Shown: positions 36,159 to 46,877 of the stretch, piece by piece
How positions within the stretch are numbered: position 1 is the first letter of the stretch
How the letters are laid out: every line of letters starts with the position of its first letter
Source of the DNA: Azonexaceae bacterium s22
Lineage (GTDB): Bacteria > Pseudomonadota > Gammaproteobacteria > Burkholderiales > Rhodocyclaceae
NCBI GenBank assembly: GCA_016617495.1
Contig: WYCU01000003.1
Coordinates: forward strand, 62,001 to 126,000
Direction of reading: 5' to 3'
DNA length: 64,000 bases
Translations under genes and position numbers: made by a program
The notes under the pieces: model-generated
What the model was told of the DNA's origin: nothing
Databases searched by the model: none
Seen by the model: the letters and a program-made list of their open reading frames with translations, nothing else

Positions 36159-36895
36159 TTCATCCAGTCGTTGATAGCCGCCAATTGTGCGTTATGGGTC
36201 AAATCGATCTGCAGCGGCGTCATTGAAACGTAGCCCCGCTCCACGGCGTTGAAATCCGTTCCCGGGCCGGCATCGGCCGCCGCACCGGCAGCCCCGACCC
36301 AATAGACCGTCTCGTTTCTCGGCGATTTCATGGTGACCACCGGCTCGGCCTTATGGCGCCGACCCAGCCGGGTAACCTCAAGCCCCTTTAACTGCTCCGG
36401 TGGAATATCGGGCACATTGACATTCAACAAAACCGGCTCATGAATGGGGTCTGCAATAAACCGCTCCACCAGACTGCGCGCCACGCGCCCGGCGGTTTCA
36501 AAATGCGCGCACGCATGCGTCGTTAAAGAAATGGCTATTGATGGAATACCCAGCAGATAACCTTCTGTCGCCGCAGCAACCGTGCCGGAATAGATCGTGT
36601 CATCGCCCATATTTGCACCGGCATTAATTCCGGAAACGATAATATCGGGGAGATTTTCGAGCATTCCGGTCACGGCAAGGTGAACGCAGTCTGTTGGCGT
36701 ACCATTTACAAAATAAAAACCGTTGGCTGCTTTTTTCAGCAACAAAGGCCGGTCCAGCGTCAGGGAATTGCTGGCGCCACTACGGTTCTGCTCCGGTGCA
36801 ACGACAACGATCTCACCCAAGCCCTGCAGCGCTTCATAAAGCGCCTGCAGGCCGGGCGCAAAATAACCGTCGTCGTTACTGAGGAGAATACGCAT
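36155..36895 (-). CDS. surE: 5'/3'-nucleotidase SurE
   Basis: SurE is a metal-dependent nucleotidase and exopolyphosphatase linked to stationary-phase survival. The 246-aa protein starts [19 protein letters not shown] (NDD metal motif) and has [30 protein letters not shown] and [20 protein letters not shown]. It starts only 4 bases after the hns stop, so the H-NS gene and the rpoS operon may be one transcript. Confidence 0.97.
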   Translation of the reverse strand: MRILLSNDDGYFAPGLQALYEALQGLGEIVVVAPEQNRSGASNSLTLDRPLLLKKAANGFYFVNGTPTDCVHLAVTGMLENLPDIIVSGINAGANMGDDTIYSGTVAAATEGYLLGIPSIAISLTTHACAHFETAGRVARSLVERFIADPIHEPVLLNVNVPDIPPEQLKGLEVTRLGRRHKAEPVVTMKSPRNETVYWVGAAGAAADAGPGTDFNAVERGYVSMTPLQIDLTHNAQLAAINDWMK

Positions 36896-36899
36896 TGAA

Positions 36900-37214
36900 T
36901 TAAACCGTCAAAGCATCCATGGTGCCGCCATTGGCCAGCCATTCGCCAACCCATTTTGGCTGACGCCCACGCCCGGTCCATTCAAGCGCCGAATTTTCCG
37001 GATGGCGATATTTCACCTTGACCTTGCCCGTCGGACCTTTGACTTTGGCTTCCTTCGTCACCAACTCTTCAAGCGCATAACCACGGGCTTTGGCAAATGC
37101 ACGAACTTCATTCAGGATATTTGCCTTTTCCTGAACTTCACGCCGTTTCAGTTCAGCCGGAATCTGCTGCTGCAAATCACGCAACTGGGCAACGCTCAAC
37201 GAAGACAAATCCAT
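36900..37214 (-). CDS. hns: H-NS-family nucleoid protein
   Basis: A 104-aa histone-like protein with the H-NS N-terminal coiled dimerisation part ([30 protein letters not shown]) and the DNA-binding motif [22 protein letters not shown] near the C terminus. H-NS proteins bind curved AT-rich DNA and silence genes. It has a strong ribosome-binding site (AAGGAGG) and an AT-rich promoter region, and is followed by surE after 4 bases. Several paralogues are usual in betaproteobacteria. Confidence 0.93.
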   Translation of the reverse strand: MDLSSLSVAQLRDLQQQIPAELKRREVQEKANILNEVRAFAKARGYALEELVTKEAKVKGPTGKVKVKYRHPENSALEWTGRGRQPKWVGEWLANGGTMDALTV

Positions 37215-37242
37215 GATTACCTCCTTTTAAATTAGTAAGGAT

Positions 37243-37271
37243 AATTTAATTTGTCTTTCAATACATTTCAA
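37243..37271 (-). promoter_or_regulatory. Candidate hns promoter
   Basis: On the minus strand TTGAAA (37271-37266) and TAAATT (37248-37243) are spaced by 17 bases, in AT-rich DNA where H-NS itself could bind. It lies between the tRNA-Pro terminator and hns. Confidence 0.5.
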
Positions 37272-37281
37272 TAACACAAAT

Positions 37282-37305
37282 AAAAAAACCGGCAAAAAGC
37301 CGGTT
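37282..37305 (-). terminator. Terminator after tRNA-Pro
   Basis: AACCGGC and GCCGGTT pair around five T (minus strand), followed by TTTTTATT. It separates tRNA-Pro from hns. Confidence 0.85.
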
Positions 37306-37313
37306 ATTTATTT

Positions 37314-37391
<78 letters not shown>

Positions 37392-37426
37392 CACAAGCCA
37401 AGCATTATACCTGAAAAAATGCGGTT

Positions 37427-37804
37427 TCAAAACCGCAACATCTCAATAACTGCCTGCAACTCAGCACGCAGACCTGGGGCGATTTTTGCCGCTTCCGGCG
37501 CGTCGACCGCGACATTCGTGTCCGCAGCCCCCTCGTCGAGCTTATTGCGAGCACCACTGATCGTAAATCCTTCGTTGTAGAGCAACTCGCGAATACGACG
37601 CACCAAAAGCACTTCATGATGCTGGTAGTAGCGGCGGTTACCCCGCCGCTTCACCGGCTTGAGCTGATTGAATTCCTGCTCCCAGTAACGCAGGACGTGC
37701 GGCTTCACGCCACACAGTTCGCTAACTTCGCCAATGGTGAAATAGCGCTTGGCCGGGATGGGGGGCAACTCGGTGTCGCCCTGACCCTTATGCCGCGGTT
37801 CCAT
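37427..37804 (-). CDS. MerR-family transcriptional regulator
   Basis: A 125-aa regulator with an N-terminal winged helix-turn-helix ([46 protein letters not shown]) and a short C-terminal helix. It has no Cys-rich metal site, so it belongs to the uncharacterised MerR type found directly after ihfA in many proteobacteria. The ATG at 37804 overlaps the end of ihfA by 17 bases; a start 18 bases further up is also possible. A dispersed motif lies in its variable C-terminal part. Confidence 0.88.
   Translation of the reverse strand: MEPRHKGQGDTELPPIPAKRYFTIGEVSELCGVKPHVLRYWEQEFNQLKPVKRRGNRRYYQHHEVLLVRRIRELLYNEGFTISGARNKLDEGAADTNVAVDAPEAAKIAPGLRAELQAVIEMLRF
37502..37515 (+). repeat. Dispersed motif copy 9 (inside merR-type gene)
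   Basis: GTCGACCGCGACAT preceded by TTTTTGCCGCTTCCGGCGC. On the gene strand it encodes [11 protein letters not shown] in a non-conserved part. Confidence 0.85.
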
Positions 37805-38090
37805 CGCACGCGAGCTCAACATCGGACTTCAGTTTCTGGCTGGCGTGAAATGTCACCACACGCCGTGCGGTAATGGGAATTTCCTCCCCGGTCTTGGGAT
37901 TACGTCCAGGGCGTTGCGGCTTGTCCCGCAGCTGAAAATTTCCAAATCCGGAAAGCTTGACACCGTCCCCAGCTTCAAGCGAGTTACGGATTTCCTCAAA
38001 AAACGCTTCGACCATATCCTTGGCCTCCCGTTTATTGAGGCCGACTTTCTCAAATAGCAGGTCGGCGAGCTCGGCTTTAGTCAATGTCAT
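37788..38090 (-). CDS. ihfA: Integration host factor, alpha subunit
   Basis: The 100-aa DNA-bending protein begins [34 protein letters not shown] and has the beta-arm motif [26 protein letters not shown], with the Pro that intercalates into DNA. It pairs with IHF-beta. It follows pheT after 16 bases, as in most proteobacteria, so it is part of the thrS-infC-rplT-pheST transcript. Confidence 0.97.
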   Translation of the reverse strand: MTLTKAELADLLFEKVGLNKREAKDMVEAFFEEIRNSLEAGDGVKLSGFGNFQLRDKPQRPGRNPKTGEEIPITARRVVTFHASQKLKSDVELACDGTAA

Positions 38091-38106
38091 TGTCTCGTTT
38101 TATCCG

Positions 38107-40491
38107 TCACGCGCGCAGTTGAGCAGCGAACGATTGCTCCAGAACGGCAACCAATTGCTGCAAAGCAGCATCCACTTCCGCATCTTGCAAAGTACGTTGA
38201 GTATCTTGCATAACTATCCGGAACGCAAGACTTTTCTTGTTTTCCGGAACCCCTTTACCGACGTAAACATCGAAGAGCTGGATGGCTTGAATCATCCCGG
38301 AAACCTGACCCGCCAAGCCATCGAGCAAGGTCTGCAGCGGGAGTTTCTGATCCACCACCACAGCCAGATCGCGGATCACGGGCGGGAAACGGGAAACATC
38401 GGCATACGCCGGCACGCGCACCCCTTTGAGCGCAGCAAAGTCGAGCTCAAAAAGAATCGGCGCATTTGGCAAATCGTACTGCTGCACCCATTCTGGATGC
38501 AGTTCACCCAGGCATCCGATTTCCTCCCCATCAAGCAGGATGCGGGCCGCACGCCCCGGATGTAGTGCCGGATGCTCGAGCTTTTCGAAGCGTAAGGACA
38601 ACGGAGAGAGCAAGGCCTCGATATCGCCTTTGACATCGTAAAAGTCGACCTTCCTTGAACCGCTTCCCCAGCCTTCCGGCAGCGCACCGCCGAAGGCCAG
38701 TCCGCCCAACCGCCAGGGCTGACGATACCCGGCCACCGGCGTTGCCTCGTGATCGCGATGAAAGGTTCGGCCCACTTCAAAAATGCGGACACGACTTTGT
38801 TTGCGTTTCAGGTTGGTCACCAGATTGGCAATCAGTCCCCCAAACAAATTCGAGCGCATGACGGCCATCTGGCTGGCAATCGGATTCGCCAAGCGGATCA
38901 GGTCGGCTTCGGCAGTCTTCGCGGCGAAATTAGCTTCCCAGGATTCCTCAACGAAGGCGAAATTAACAACCTCCTGATAACCACGATCCGCCAACATCTG
39001 GCGAATACGGTAAGCAGGCCGTTGATTTTCCGGGAGACGCTGCATGGCCATGCGCGCACGTGGGGCCGGAGAAGGGATATTGTCGTAACCGACTAAACGC
39101 GCAATTTCCTCAATCAGGTCTTCTTCAATCTCCATGTCGAAGCGCCAAGTCGGTGGCGTCACAACAAAGACATCACCTTCCTGTTTAAATTCAAGCGACA
39201 ACCCTTTGAAAATTTGTGAAATTTTTTCCACGCCAAGCGGGATGCCCAGCACTTTCTCTGCACGACTCGTGCGCAAACGTACCGGAGTGCGCAAAGGCAG
39301 GGTCGCTTTTGCTTCAACCACCGGACCGACTTGGCCACCGCAAATTTGCAGAATCAGTTCGCTGGCGCGCTCAATCGCGCTACGCGTTCCGCCAAAATCG
39401 ACACCGCGTTCAAAGCGGTGGGATGCATCGGAAGCAAAACCATAACGGCGCGCCCGACCGGCAATTGCCTTGGGTGCAAAGAATGCAGACTCCAGGAAAA
39501 GCTCCGACGTCTCGAGCGTAACACCGCTCTCCTCGCCACCCATCACACCGGCCATGGCCAAGGCCTTGGCATCGTCGGCAATCATCAGCACATCGCCGCC
39601 GACGGGAATCGTCTGTTCATTCAACAACAACAGCGTTTCGCCGGGGTTGGCCATCCGGACATGAATCGCGCCAACAAGCTTGGTATTGTCGAAAGCATGA
39701 AGGGGTTGTCCCAATTCAAGCATGACATAGTTGGTAATATCGACCAGTGCAGAAATCGCACGAATGCCGCTACGCTCCAGGCGCCGCTTCATCCATTCCG
39801 GCGTCGGCGCCTTGGCATCGACTCCGGAAATCACGCGCCCGTAATACAACGGACACGCAGCGGGTGCCTCAAGCACTATCGGACGAGTCACCTCAATGGT
39901 CGGCAGTACCTCGGTCACTTGCGGCAAGGACGTTGCCGTTCCCGTAATCGCCCCAACCTCGCGCGCCACCCCCTGCAGCGACAAGCAGTCCGCGCGGTTC
40001 GGCGTGAGTTTGATCTCGAAAACATGATCGTCAAGCTCAAGATATTGGCGAATACTTTGCCCCACAGGCGCGTCCGACGGCAGGATCAACAAACCTGACG
40101 CCTCCTCGGCAATACCCAATTCTTTGGCGGAACACAGCATGCCCGAGGATTCAATGCCGCGAACCTTGGCCACCTTGATTTTGAAGTCGCCCGGCAGTTC
40201 CGCACCGGGCAACGCACAAGGCACCTTCAGGCCCACGGCCACGTTCGGGGCGCCACAGACGATTTGTTGCGGTTGGCCGTTACCAATATCGACCTGGCAG
40301 ACATTCAGGCGGTCGGCATCGGGATGCTTCACAACCTCGAGTACCTGAGCGACAACAACATCATTGAATGCGGGAGCTACCGGCGCCAAGTCCTCGACTT
40401 CGAGGCCGGCCATGGTCAATAAGTGGGAAAGCGCCTCAGTCGTCAGTTTCGGATCGACGAGGGTACGCAACCAGGATTCGGAAAATTTCAT
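38107..40491 (-). CDS. pheT: Phenylalanyl-tRNA synthetase, beta subunit
   Basis: The 794-aa beta chain has the normal length and domain order: N-terminal tRNA-binding EMAP/OB domain (VVAQVLEVVKHPDADRLNVCQVDIGNG), B3/B4 editing region (GARDTSH-like RVFEIKLTPNRADCLSLQGVAREVGA), B5, and a C-terminal anticodon-binding ferredoxin-like fold (RFPPVIRDLAVVVDQKLPLQ). It forms the alpha2-beta2 enzyme with PheS and follows pheS after 21 bases. Confidence 0.97.
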   Translation of the reverse strand: MKFSESWLRTLVDPKLTTEALSHLLTMAGLEVEDLAPVAPAFNDVVVAQVLEVVKHPDADRLNVCQVDIGNGQPQQIVCGAPNVAVGLKVPCALPGAELPGDFKIKVAKVRGIESSGMLCSAKELGIAEEASGLLILPSDAPVGQSIRQYLELDDHVFEIKLTPNRADCLSLQGVAREVGAITGTATSLPQVTEVLPTIEVTRPIVLEAPAACPLYYGRVISGVDAKAPTPEWMKRRLERSGIRAISALVDITNYVMLELGQPLHAFDNTKLVGAIHVRMANPGETLLLLNEQTIPVGGDVLMIADDAKALAMAGVMGGEESGVTLETSELFLESAFFAPKAIAGRARRYGFASDASHRFERGVDFGGTRSAIERASELILQICGGQVGPVVEAKATLPLRTPVRLRTSRAEKVLGIPLGVEKISQIFKGLSLEFKQEGDVFVVTPPTWRFDMEIEEDLIEEIARLVGYDNIPSPAPRARMAMQRLPENQRPAYRIRQMLADRGYQEVVNFAFVEESWEANFAAKTAEADLIRLANPIASQMAVMRSNLFGGLIANLVTNLKRKQSRVRIFEVGRTFHRDHEATPVAGYRQPWRLGGLAFGGALPEGWGSGSRKVDFYDVKGDIEALLSPLSLRFEKLEHPALHPGRAARILLDGEEIGCLGELHPEWVQQYDLPNAPILFELDFAALKGVRVPAYADVSRFPPVIRDLAVVVDQKLPLQTLLDGLAGQVSGMIQAIQLFDVYVGKGVPENKKSLAFRIVMQDTQRTLQDAEVDAALQQLVAVLEQSFAAQLRA

Positions 40492-40512
40492 GGGCTTGTC
40501 TCGAAAATGGGC

Positions 40513-41595
<1,083 letters not shown>

Positions 41596-41603
41596 CTACC
41601 AAC

Positions 41604-41631
41604 AAAAAAGGAGGCTTACGCCTCCTTTTTT
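41604..41631 (-). terminator. Terminator/attenuator between rplT and pheS
   Basis: AAAAAAGGAGGC and GCCTCCTTTTTT pair perfectly around a GTAA loop. It lies in the gap from rplT to pheS. No Phe-rich leader peptide like E. coli pheM is visible next to it, so partial termination rather than peptide-based attenuation is the simpler reading. Confidence 0.8.
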
Positions 41632-41646
41632 CTCAAGAGCTTAAGC

Positions 41647-42006
41647 TCAGGCGCCGAGCTGTGCCTTGGCCTGGGCGGCCAGAGCGGCAAAAGCCGGCTG
41701 ATCGAAGACGGCCAGATCGGCCAGAACCTTGCGGTCAACTTCGATATTGGCCTTCTTCAGGCCATTCATCAGGGTGCTGTACTTCATGCCCAGCTCACGA
41801 GCTGCTGCATTGATACGGGCGATCCACAGGGAACGGAACTGACGCTTGCGCTGACGACGGTCACGATAAGCATACTGACCGGCCTTCATCACCGCCTGCT
41901 TGGCGATGCGATAGACGTTCTTCCGACGGCCGCGATAACCCTTGGCCTGATTCAGAACCTTTTTGTGACGAGCGCGAGCCGTTACACCACGTTTTACTCG
42001 GGACAT
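41647..42006 (-). CDS. rplT: 50S ribosomal protein L20
   Basis: The 119-aa product has the normal length and sequence ([33 protein letters not shown]). L20 is needed for early 50S assembly and in E. coli represses rpmI-rplT translation. It follows rpmI after 11 bases. Confidence 0.98.
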   Translation of the reverse strand: MSRVKRGVTARARHKKVLNQAKGYRGRRKNVYRIAKQAVMKAGQYAYRDRRQRKRQFRSLWIARINAAARELGMKYSTLMNGLKKANIEVDRKVLADLAVFDQPAFAALAAQAKAQLGA

Positions 42007-42017
42007 GTGCTATCTCC

Positions 42018-42215
42018 TTACGCGTAGGGCATCATGGCGCGGACGGATGCGACGTCGCGCTCGTTAACACCAGTTGCACCGCGCAGCTGGCGCTTGTTCT
42101 TGGTGGTCTTCTTGGTCAGGATATGACGCTTGAAGGCCTGACCGCGCTTGATGGAACCACCGGCGCGGACCGAAAAGCGCTTTTTGGCGCCGCTTTTGGT
42201 CTTCATCTTGGGCAT
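42018..42215 (-). CDS. rpmI: 50S ribosomal protein L35
   Basis: A 65-aa basic protein ([31 protein letters not shown]). The ATG at 42215 follows AAGGAG; the longer frame upstream is not supported. It lies between infC and rplT in the conserved order. The 139 bases before it hold a stable GGACCCG/CGGGTCC hairpin (42329-42347) that could be part of an L20-responsive leader. Confidence 0.97.
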   Translation of the reverse strand: MPKMKTKSGAKKRFSVRAGGSIKRGQAFKRHILTKKTTKNKRQLRGATGVNERDVASVRAMMPYA

Positions 42216-42354
42216 TTTGATGCTCCTTAATGGCATGCTGACAGGTGGCTCCCGACGGGAACGCTTTCAAAACCCGAAAGCACTTGTTGGTTTGACTTCC
42301 GGCAAGCCGGTCGTCGGTACTGCTTGGCGGACCCGAAAACCGGGTCCAAAAAAC

Positions 42355-42876
42355 TTACTTCTTGCGTGCTGGCGCAATGACCATGATCATCTGACGCCCT
42401 TCCATCTTGGGCATCTGCTCGACCTGCCCAATGGCTTCGAGGTCAGCCTTGATCCGCTCCAGCTGGCGCATACCGAATTCCTGGTGTGCCATTTCACGCC
42501 CCCGGAAGCGCAAGGTCACCTTGACCTTGTCACCCTCTTCCAAGAAACGCGTCATGTTGCGCAACTTGATCTGGTAATCGTTCTCGTCGGTTCCCGGGCG
42601 CAGTTTGATTTCCTTGACCTGCACCTGCTTCTGCTTCAGCTTTGCCTCATGGGCCCGTTTGGCTTCCTGATACTTGAACTTGCCGTAATCCATGATGCGG
42701 CAAACAGGCGGCTTGGCAGTCGGCGCGATCTCAACCAGATCGACCCCCGCCTCTTCGGCCATTTGCAACGCAGTCCGGACACTAACAATCCCTAGCTGCT
42801 CACCTTCCAAACCCTGGAGACGAATCTCCGGCACCGTGATCTCATCGTTTAAACGATGGGCCTTGTTCTGAGCGAT
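42355..42876 (-). CDS. infC: Translation initiation factor IF-3 (ATC start)
   Basis: IF-3 blocks premature subunit joining and checks the start codon. The conserved protein begins [22 protein letters not shown], and a stop codon lies in frame six codons upstream. No ATG, GTG or TTG lies between that stop and the conserved N-terminal domain, so the start is most likely ATC at 42876, with GGGGG 7 bases before it. Starting at the first GTG (42834) would remove conserved residues. E. coli infC starts at AUU and is autoregulated through this. The product is about 173 aa, with the usual two domains ([15 protein letters not shown] linker). Confidence 0.93.
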   Translation of the reverse strand: MAQNKAHRLNDEITVPEIRLQGLEGEQLGIVSVRTALQMAEEAGVDLVEIAPTAKPPVCRIMDYGKFKYQEAKRAHEAKLKQKQVQVKEIKLRPGTDENDYQIKLRNMTRFLEEGDKVKVTLRFRGREMAHQEFGMRQLERIKADLEAIGQVEQMPKMEGRQMIMVIAPARKK

Positions 42877-42901
42877 GGTAAAACCCCCGAAATATCAATA
42901 A

Positions 42902-44818
42902 TTAAGCCGTGCCACTACGCGCCGCGACTTCCCCTCGGAGTCGCTCAATCAGTGCCTCGACCGTCATTTGACCGAGATCCTGACCACCGCGTGTACGCAC
43001 GGCCACCAGTCCGTCCGCCTTTTCCTTATCGCCCACAACGAGCTGGTAAGGCAGCCGGTTCAAGCTATGTTCCCGAATTTTATAGGTTATTTTTTCGTTG
43101 CGCAAATCGGCCTCGGCCCTGAAGCCTGCCTGATGCAGCTTTTGCGCAACATCGGCAGCGTAATCCGCCTGTTTTTCGGAAATATTCAGGACAGCGGCCT
43201 GCACTGGCGCCAACCACAACGGCAAGGCACCGGCAAAGTTCTCGATCAGGATGCCGATGAAGCGCTCCAGCGACCCCAGAATGGCGCGATGCAGCATCAC
43301 AGGGACCTTGCGCTCGTCGTTGCCGGCCACATATTCGGCCCCGAGACGTCCAGGCATTGAGAAATCGACCTGCATCGTGCCGCACTGCCAGGAGCGACCG
43401 ATGGCATCCTTGATGTGAAACTCGATTTTGGGACCATAGAAAGCGCCCTCACCCGGCAACTCTTCCCACTCCAGACCGGACGCGCGCAAGCCTTGACGCA
43501 ACGCATCCTCGGCCTTGTCCCAGATTTCATCCGAGCCCACCCGACTCTCAGGACGCAGGGCCAGTTTGACAGCCACATCATTGAAGCCGAAATCGGCATA
43601 AACCTTTTTGACCAGCGCGTTAAAGGCCGTCACTTCCGCTTCGATCTGCTCTTCGGTACAGAAGATATGGCCGTCGTCCTGAACGAAGCCGCGCACACGC
43701 ATCAAACCATGCAGCGCCCCCGTCGGCTCGTTGCGGTGGCAGGAGCCAAACTCGCCGTAACGCAGCGGCAGTTCGCGATACGAGCGGAGATCGGAATTGA
43801 AGACCTGCACATGGCCCGGACAGTTCATCGGCTTGACCGCGTAATCGCGATTTTCCGATGCGGTGGTGAACATGTTGTCTTTGTAATGCTCCCAGTGGCC
43901 CGACTTCTCCCAGAGGGTTTTGTCGAGAATCTGGGGGCAACGCACTTCCTTGTAACCGTTATCGCGATAAACGGCACGCATGTATTGCTCGATTTCCTGC
44001 CAGATGGCCCAACCCTTGGGGTGCCAGAACACCAGACCCGGCGCCTCGTCCTGCATGTGGAAAAGGTCGAACTGTTTGCCCAAGCGGCGGTGGTCCCGCT
44101 TCTCGGCTTCTTCCAGCATATGGAGGTAAGCATCGAGGTCCTCTTTCTTGGCCCAGGCGGTACCGTAGATTCGCTGCAACTGCTCATTGCGATGATCGCC
44201 GCGCCAGTAGGCGCCAGCCACCTTCATCAGCTTGAAGACCTTGAGCTTGGCCGTGGTCGGCACGTGCGGGCCACGACAGAGGTCAATGAACTCACCTTCA
44301 CGATACAGCGACACCTGCTCACCCGCAGGAATGGCCCCAATCAGTTCCGCCTTGTATTTCTCACCCTGCGCCAGGAAAAACTTGACCGCTTCATCGCGAT
44401 CCCAGACTTCGCGGGTAACCGGAATATCTTTCCTGGCCAATTCCGCCATGCGCTTTTCAATGGCGACCAGATCCTCTGGCGTAAAGGGACGCTTGTAGGC
44501 GAAATCGTAGTAGAAGCCGTTGTCGATCACCGGGCCGATGGTCACCTGAGCCTCGGGGAACAGTTCCTTGACAGCGTAAGCCAGGAGGTGCGCCGTCGAA
44601 TGGCGGATAATTTCCAGGCCATCCGCATCGCGGTCGGTAATGATCGCCAAATCGGCATTGTGTTCGATCAGATGCGAGGTATCGACGAGTTTGCCGTCAA
44701 CCTTGCCGGCCAGCGCCGCACGCGCCAACCCTGCCCCAATGCTGGCGGCAACTTCGGCCACAGTTACGGCTTGCTCGTAGCAGCGTACGGAACCATCGGG
44801 CAGTTTGATATCGGGCAT
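42902..44818 (-). CDS. thrS: Threonyl-tRNA synthetase
   Basis: A class II synthetase of 638 aa with N-terminal TGS ([20 protein letters not shown]) and editing domain ([23 protein letters not shown]), then the catalytic core ([10 protein letters not shown] with zinc-binding Cys) and the anticodon domain. It heads the thrS-infC-rpmI-rplT-pheST-ihfA run. A terminator lies ahead of it, ending tRNA-Val transcription. Confidence 0.98.
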   Translation of the reverse strand: MPDIKLPDGSVRCYEQAVTVAEVAASIGAGLARAALAGKVDGKLVDTSHLIEHNADLAIITDRDADGLEIIRHSTAHLLAYAVKELFPEAQVTIGPVIDNGFYYDFAYKRPFTPEDLVAIEKRMAELARKDIPVTREVWDRDEAVKFFLAQGEKYKAELIGAIPAGEQVSLYREGEFIDLCRGPHVPTTAKLKVFKLMKVAGAYWRGDHRNEQLQRIYGTAWAKKEDLDAYLHMLEEAEKRDHRRLGKQFDLFHMQDEAPGLVFWHPKGWAIWQEIEQYMRAVYRDNGYKEVRCPQILDKTLWEKSGHWEHYKDNMFTTASENRDYAVKPMNCPGHVQVFNSDLRSYRELPLRYGEFGSCHRNEPTGALHGLMRVRGFVQDDGHIFCTEEQIEAEVTAFNALVKKVYADFGFNDVAVKLALRPESRVGSDEIWDKAEDALRQGLRASGLEWEELPGEGAFYGPKIEFHIKDAIGRSWQCGTMQVDFSMPGRLGAEYVAGNDERKVPVMLHRAILGSLERFIGILIENFAGALPLWLAPVQAAVLNISEKQADYAADVAQKLHQAGFRAEADLRNEKITYKIREHSLNRLPYQLVVGDKEKADGLVAVRTRGGQDLGQMTVEALIERLRGEVAARSGTA

Positions 44819-44846
44819 GGCGGTGACTCTTCAAAAAATCTGGGCG

Positions 44847-44878
44847 AAAAAAAAGTGCGGTTCGAGCCGCACTTTTTC
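44847..44878 (-). terminator. Terminator between tRNA-Val and thrS
   Basis: AAGTGCGG and CCGCACTT form the stem; the minus strand continues with T8. The plus strand also has T5. Confidence 0.85.
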
Positions 44879-44959
44879 GTTTCAACAAAGCTGACTCGAT
44901 TACGGTTTCTGAACTGCGACGCAAGTTCGGAACAGCATTATCAGCCTCATCAGGAATTT

Positions 44960-45036
44960 TGGTAGGCGGTATTGGAATCGAACCAACGACCTCCACGATG
45001 TCAACGTGGCGCTCTAACCAACTGAGCTAACCGCCT
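44960..45036 (-). tRNA. tRNA-Val (anticodon GAC)
   Basis: A 77-base tRNA: acceptor AGGCGGT/ACCGCCT, D-arm TAGCTCAGTTGGTTAGA, anticodon stem CCACG/CGTGG with loop TTGACAT (GAC), T-loop GTTCGATTC and an encoded CCA. Confidence 0.97.
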
Positions 45037-45104
45037 GAAGAAGCGCGCATTATAAGGGTCTTCCGGCTTGTGTCAACAGGCATTGCGAACTTTTTGGATT
45101 TTTC

Positions 45105-46418
45105 TCACGAATCGGCATAGGCCTCGGTGAGCGCGGCAATCATGTAAGCGTGATCGAGCACGCCCGCGCTTTCGCGCAAACTGTGCATTGACCACATTGG
45201 CGAGCCGACATCGACGCTGGAGATGCCCAAGGCGCCCGCCACCATCGGGCCAATCGTGCTCCCGCACCCCAGATCGGTTCGATGCGCGTATTGCTGGAAC
45301 GGCACGCCAGCGCGTTCGCAATAGCCCATGAAACGTGCGGCGCTCTCGGCACCGGTACTGTAACGCTGATTCGAATTGGTCTTGATCACCGGACCGCCAT
45401 TGACCATCACCCGATGATTCGGCTCGTACGCCCCCGGGAAATTCGGGTGGTAGGCATGAGCCATATCCGCGCTGATGAAGAAACTCCGGGCCAAAGCCCG
45501 ACGATACGCCTCGGCGTCCAAGCCTTGGGCGCCGGAAATCCGTGACAGGACATCGGTAATGAAGCTCCCCGCCGCCCCCGTGGCGCTCTCACTGCCGACC
45601 TCCTCATGATCGAACAAGGCGCAGACAGCGGTCGCCCGGCCGGTACGCGCCGCCAGCAAGGCGCTCAGCGCGGCATGGCAGGAGGCAAGGTTATCGAGCT
45701 GACTATTCGCAATAAAGGCGTTATCCAGCCCCCAGAAATTACCGGTCTGGGTATCGCACACCGCCAGTTCCCAAGAGCGAATCGCGTCAAGCGGCACCGC
45801 AAGTCGTGCTGCCAGCAGCGCCCGGAACGCCGCCTCGCCTTCCCCTGCTTCGCTCAAGGCGCCCAGCACCAGTGGCAATTCAGTCTGTTTATTGAACTTC
45901 AAGCCGGCTTCGTTGACCTCTCGATTCATGTGAATTGCCAGATTCGGCAACCGGAGTAGCGGCCTGTCGAAGTGGATGAGCCGCATTTCGAAACCGGTGG
46001 CATTGCGCACCGCCACACGCCCGGCCAATCCCAGATCGCGGTCGGAAAAGGTGGCCAGGATGGGTCCGCCATAGACCTCCACGCCGATGCGCAACACGCC
46101 ATCGCCCCCGATGGCCGGACGCGGCTTGACACGCAGACCGGGGGAATCGGTATGGGCGCCCACCAATCGGAACCCATGTTCGATCAAGGGAGCTTCACCC
46201 ATCACGAAGGCAATCAACGACGCCCCGCCACGAACGACGTAATAGCGCCCGCCCGGCTTCGGTTGCCAGCGCTCGCCTTCGTCGAGCGCCTCAAAACCTG
46301 CCGCTTGCAGACGTTTGACTGCCGTACTCACCGCATGCCATGGGCTCGGGCTGGCATCAATGAACGTGAGCAGGTCTTGCGCCAAGGCGCGGGCTTCGTC
46401 GGAAATCGGCATGGCCAT
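45105..46418 (-). CDS. M18-family aminopeptidase
   Basis: A 437-aa zinc aminopeptidase of the M18 (aspartyl aminopeptidase, ApeB/PepC) family. Visible motifs are GAHTDSPGLRVKP (metal His and Asp), DHEEVGSESATGAAGS (catalytic Glu and metal residues) and ADMAHAYHPNFPGAYEPNHRVMVNGGPVIK. It should release N-terminal residues, likely acidic ones, from peptides in the cytoplasm as a large oligomer. Two Met codons, at 46418 and 46412, can start it; neither has a strong site. It stands alone. Confidence 0.92.
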   Translation of the reverse strand: MAMPISDEARALAQDLLTFIDASPSPWHAVSTAVKRLQAAGFEALDEGERWQPKPGGRYYVVRGGASLIAFVMGEAPLIEHGFRLVGAHTDSPGLRVKPRPAIGGDGVLRIGVEVYGGPILATFSDRDLGLAGRVAVRNATGFEMRLIHFDRPLLRLPNLAIHMNREVNEAGLKFNKQTELPLVLGALSEAGEGEAAFRALLAARLAVPLDAIRSWELAVCDTQTGNFWGLDNAFIANSQLDNLASCHAALSALLAARTGRATAVCALFDHEEVGSESATGAAGSFITDVLSRISGAQGLDAEAYRRALARSFFISADMAHAYHPNFPGAYEPNHRVMVNGGPVIKTNSNQRYSTGAESAARFMGYCERAGVPFQQYAHRTDLGCGSTIGPMVAGALGISSVDVGSPMWSMHSLRESAGVLDHAYMIAALTEAYADS

Positions 46419-46522
46419 CTTGTCGTGTCGTCAGTAGAAGAGAAGTTGAGACGATACCAAACCCTGACCGGGGTTCAAGCCGATTCAAGGTAATATCGCC
46501 GTTCAATTATCCAGGAATCGAT

Positions 46523-46666
46523 GTGAGCGACGGTTGGATCATTTTCGGGTTGTGCCTGCTGACGCTGATCGGCGCCACCCTGCCCATTCTCCACGACCGG
46601 AGCGGACCCAAGGATCGACGCAAGAACCCGCCGCCCGCAAAGCAACCCCCGAATCGACATGACTGA
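46523..46666 (+). CDS. Small single-helix membrane protein upstream of slyX
   Basis: A 47-codon frame starting at GTG (46523), with AGGA 8 bases upstream, encodes one hydrophobic helix (WIIFGLCLLTLIGATLPILH) followed by a basic, Pro-rich tail ending PPNRHD. The stop overlaps the slyX start by 8 bases, which suggests coupling. I do not recognise a family; it is too short for certainty. Confidence 0.55.
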   Translation: MSDGWIIFGLCLLTLIGATLPILHDRSGPKDRRKNPPPAKQPPNRHD

Positions 46667-46877
46667 AGCAGATCGCACGAACGAACGCCTGACGGAACTT
46701 GAAATCAAGGCCAGCTACAACGAAGACCTCCTTGATGAGTTGAATCGCACCATCTATCGCCAGCAACAGCAGATTGACCTGCTCCTGACAGAGATGCGCG
46801 AGTTGCGCGATCAGGTTCAGAACGCGGCCCGCCCGGAATTTCGCAGTCTGCGCGATGAAATCCCCCCGCACTACTGA
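46659..46877 (+). CDS. slyX: SlyX family protein
   Basis: A 72-aa coiled-coil protein (NERLTELEIKASYNEDLLDELNRTIYRQQQQIDLLLTEMREL) ending in EIPPHY, the typical SlyX tail. Its function is not established. It overlaps the small membrane ORF at its start and the DHH gene by 23 bases at its end. Confidence 0.9.
   Translation: MTEADRTNERLTELEIKASYNEDLLDELNRTIYRQQQQIDLLLTEMRELRDQVQNAARPEFRSLRDEIPPHY

Noticed and set aside
44852-44860. AAGTGCGGT, the Pasteurellaceae uptake-sequence core
   Set aside because: It is one arm of the tRNA-Val terminator and I see no repeated use across the window; chance within a stem.
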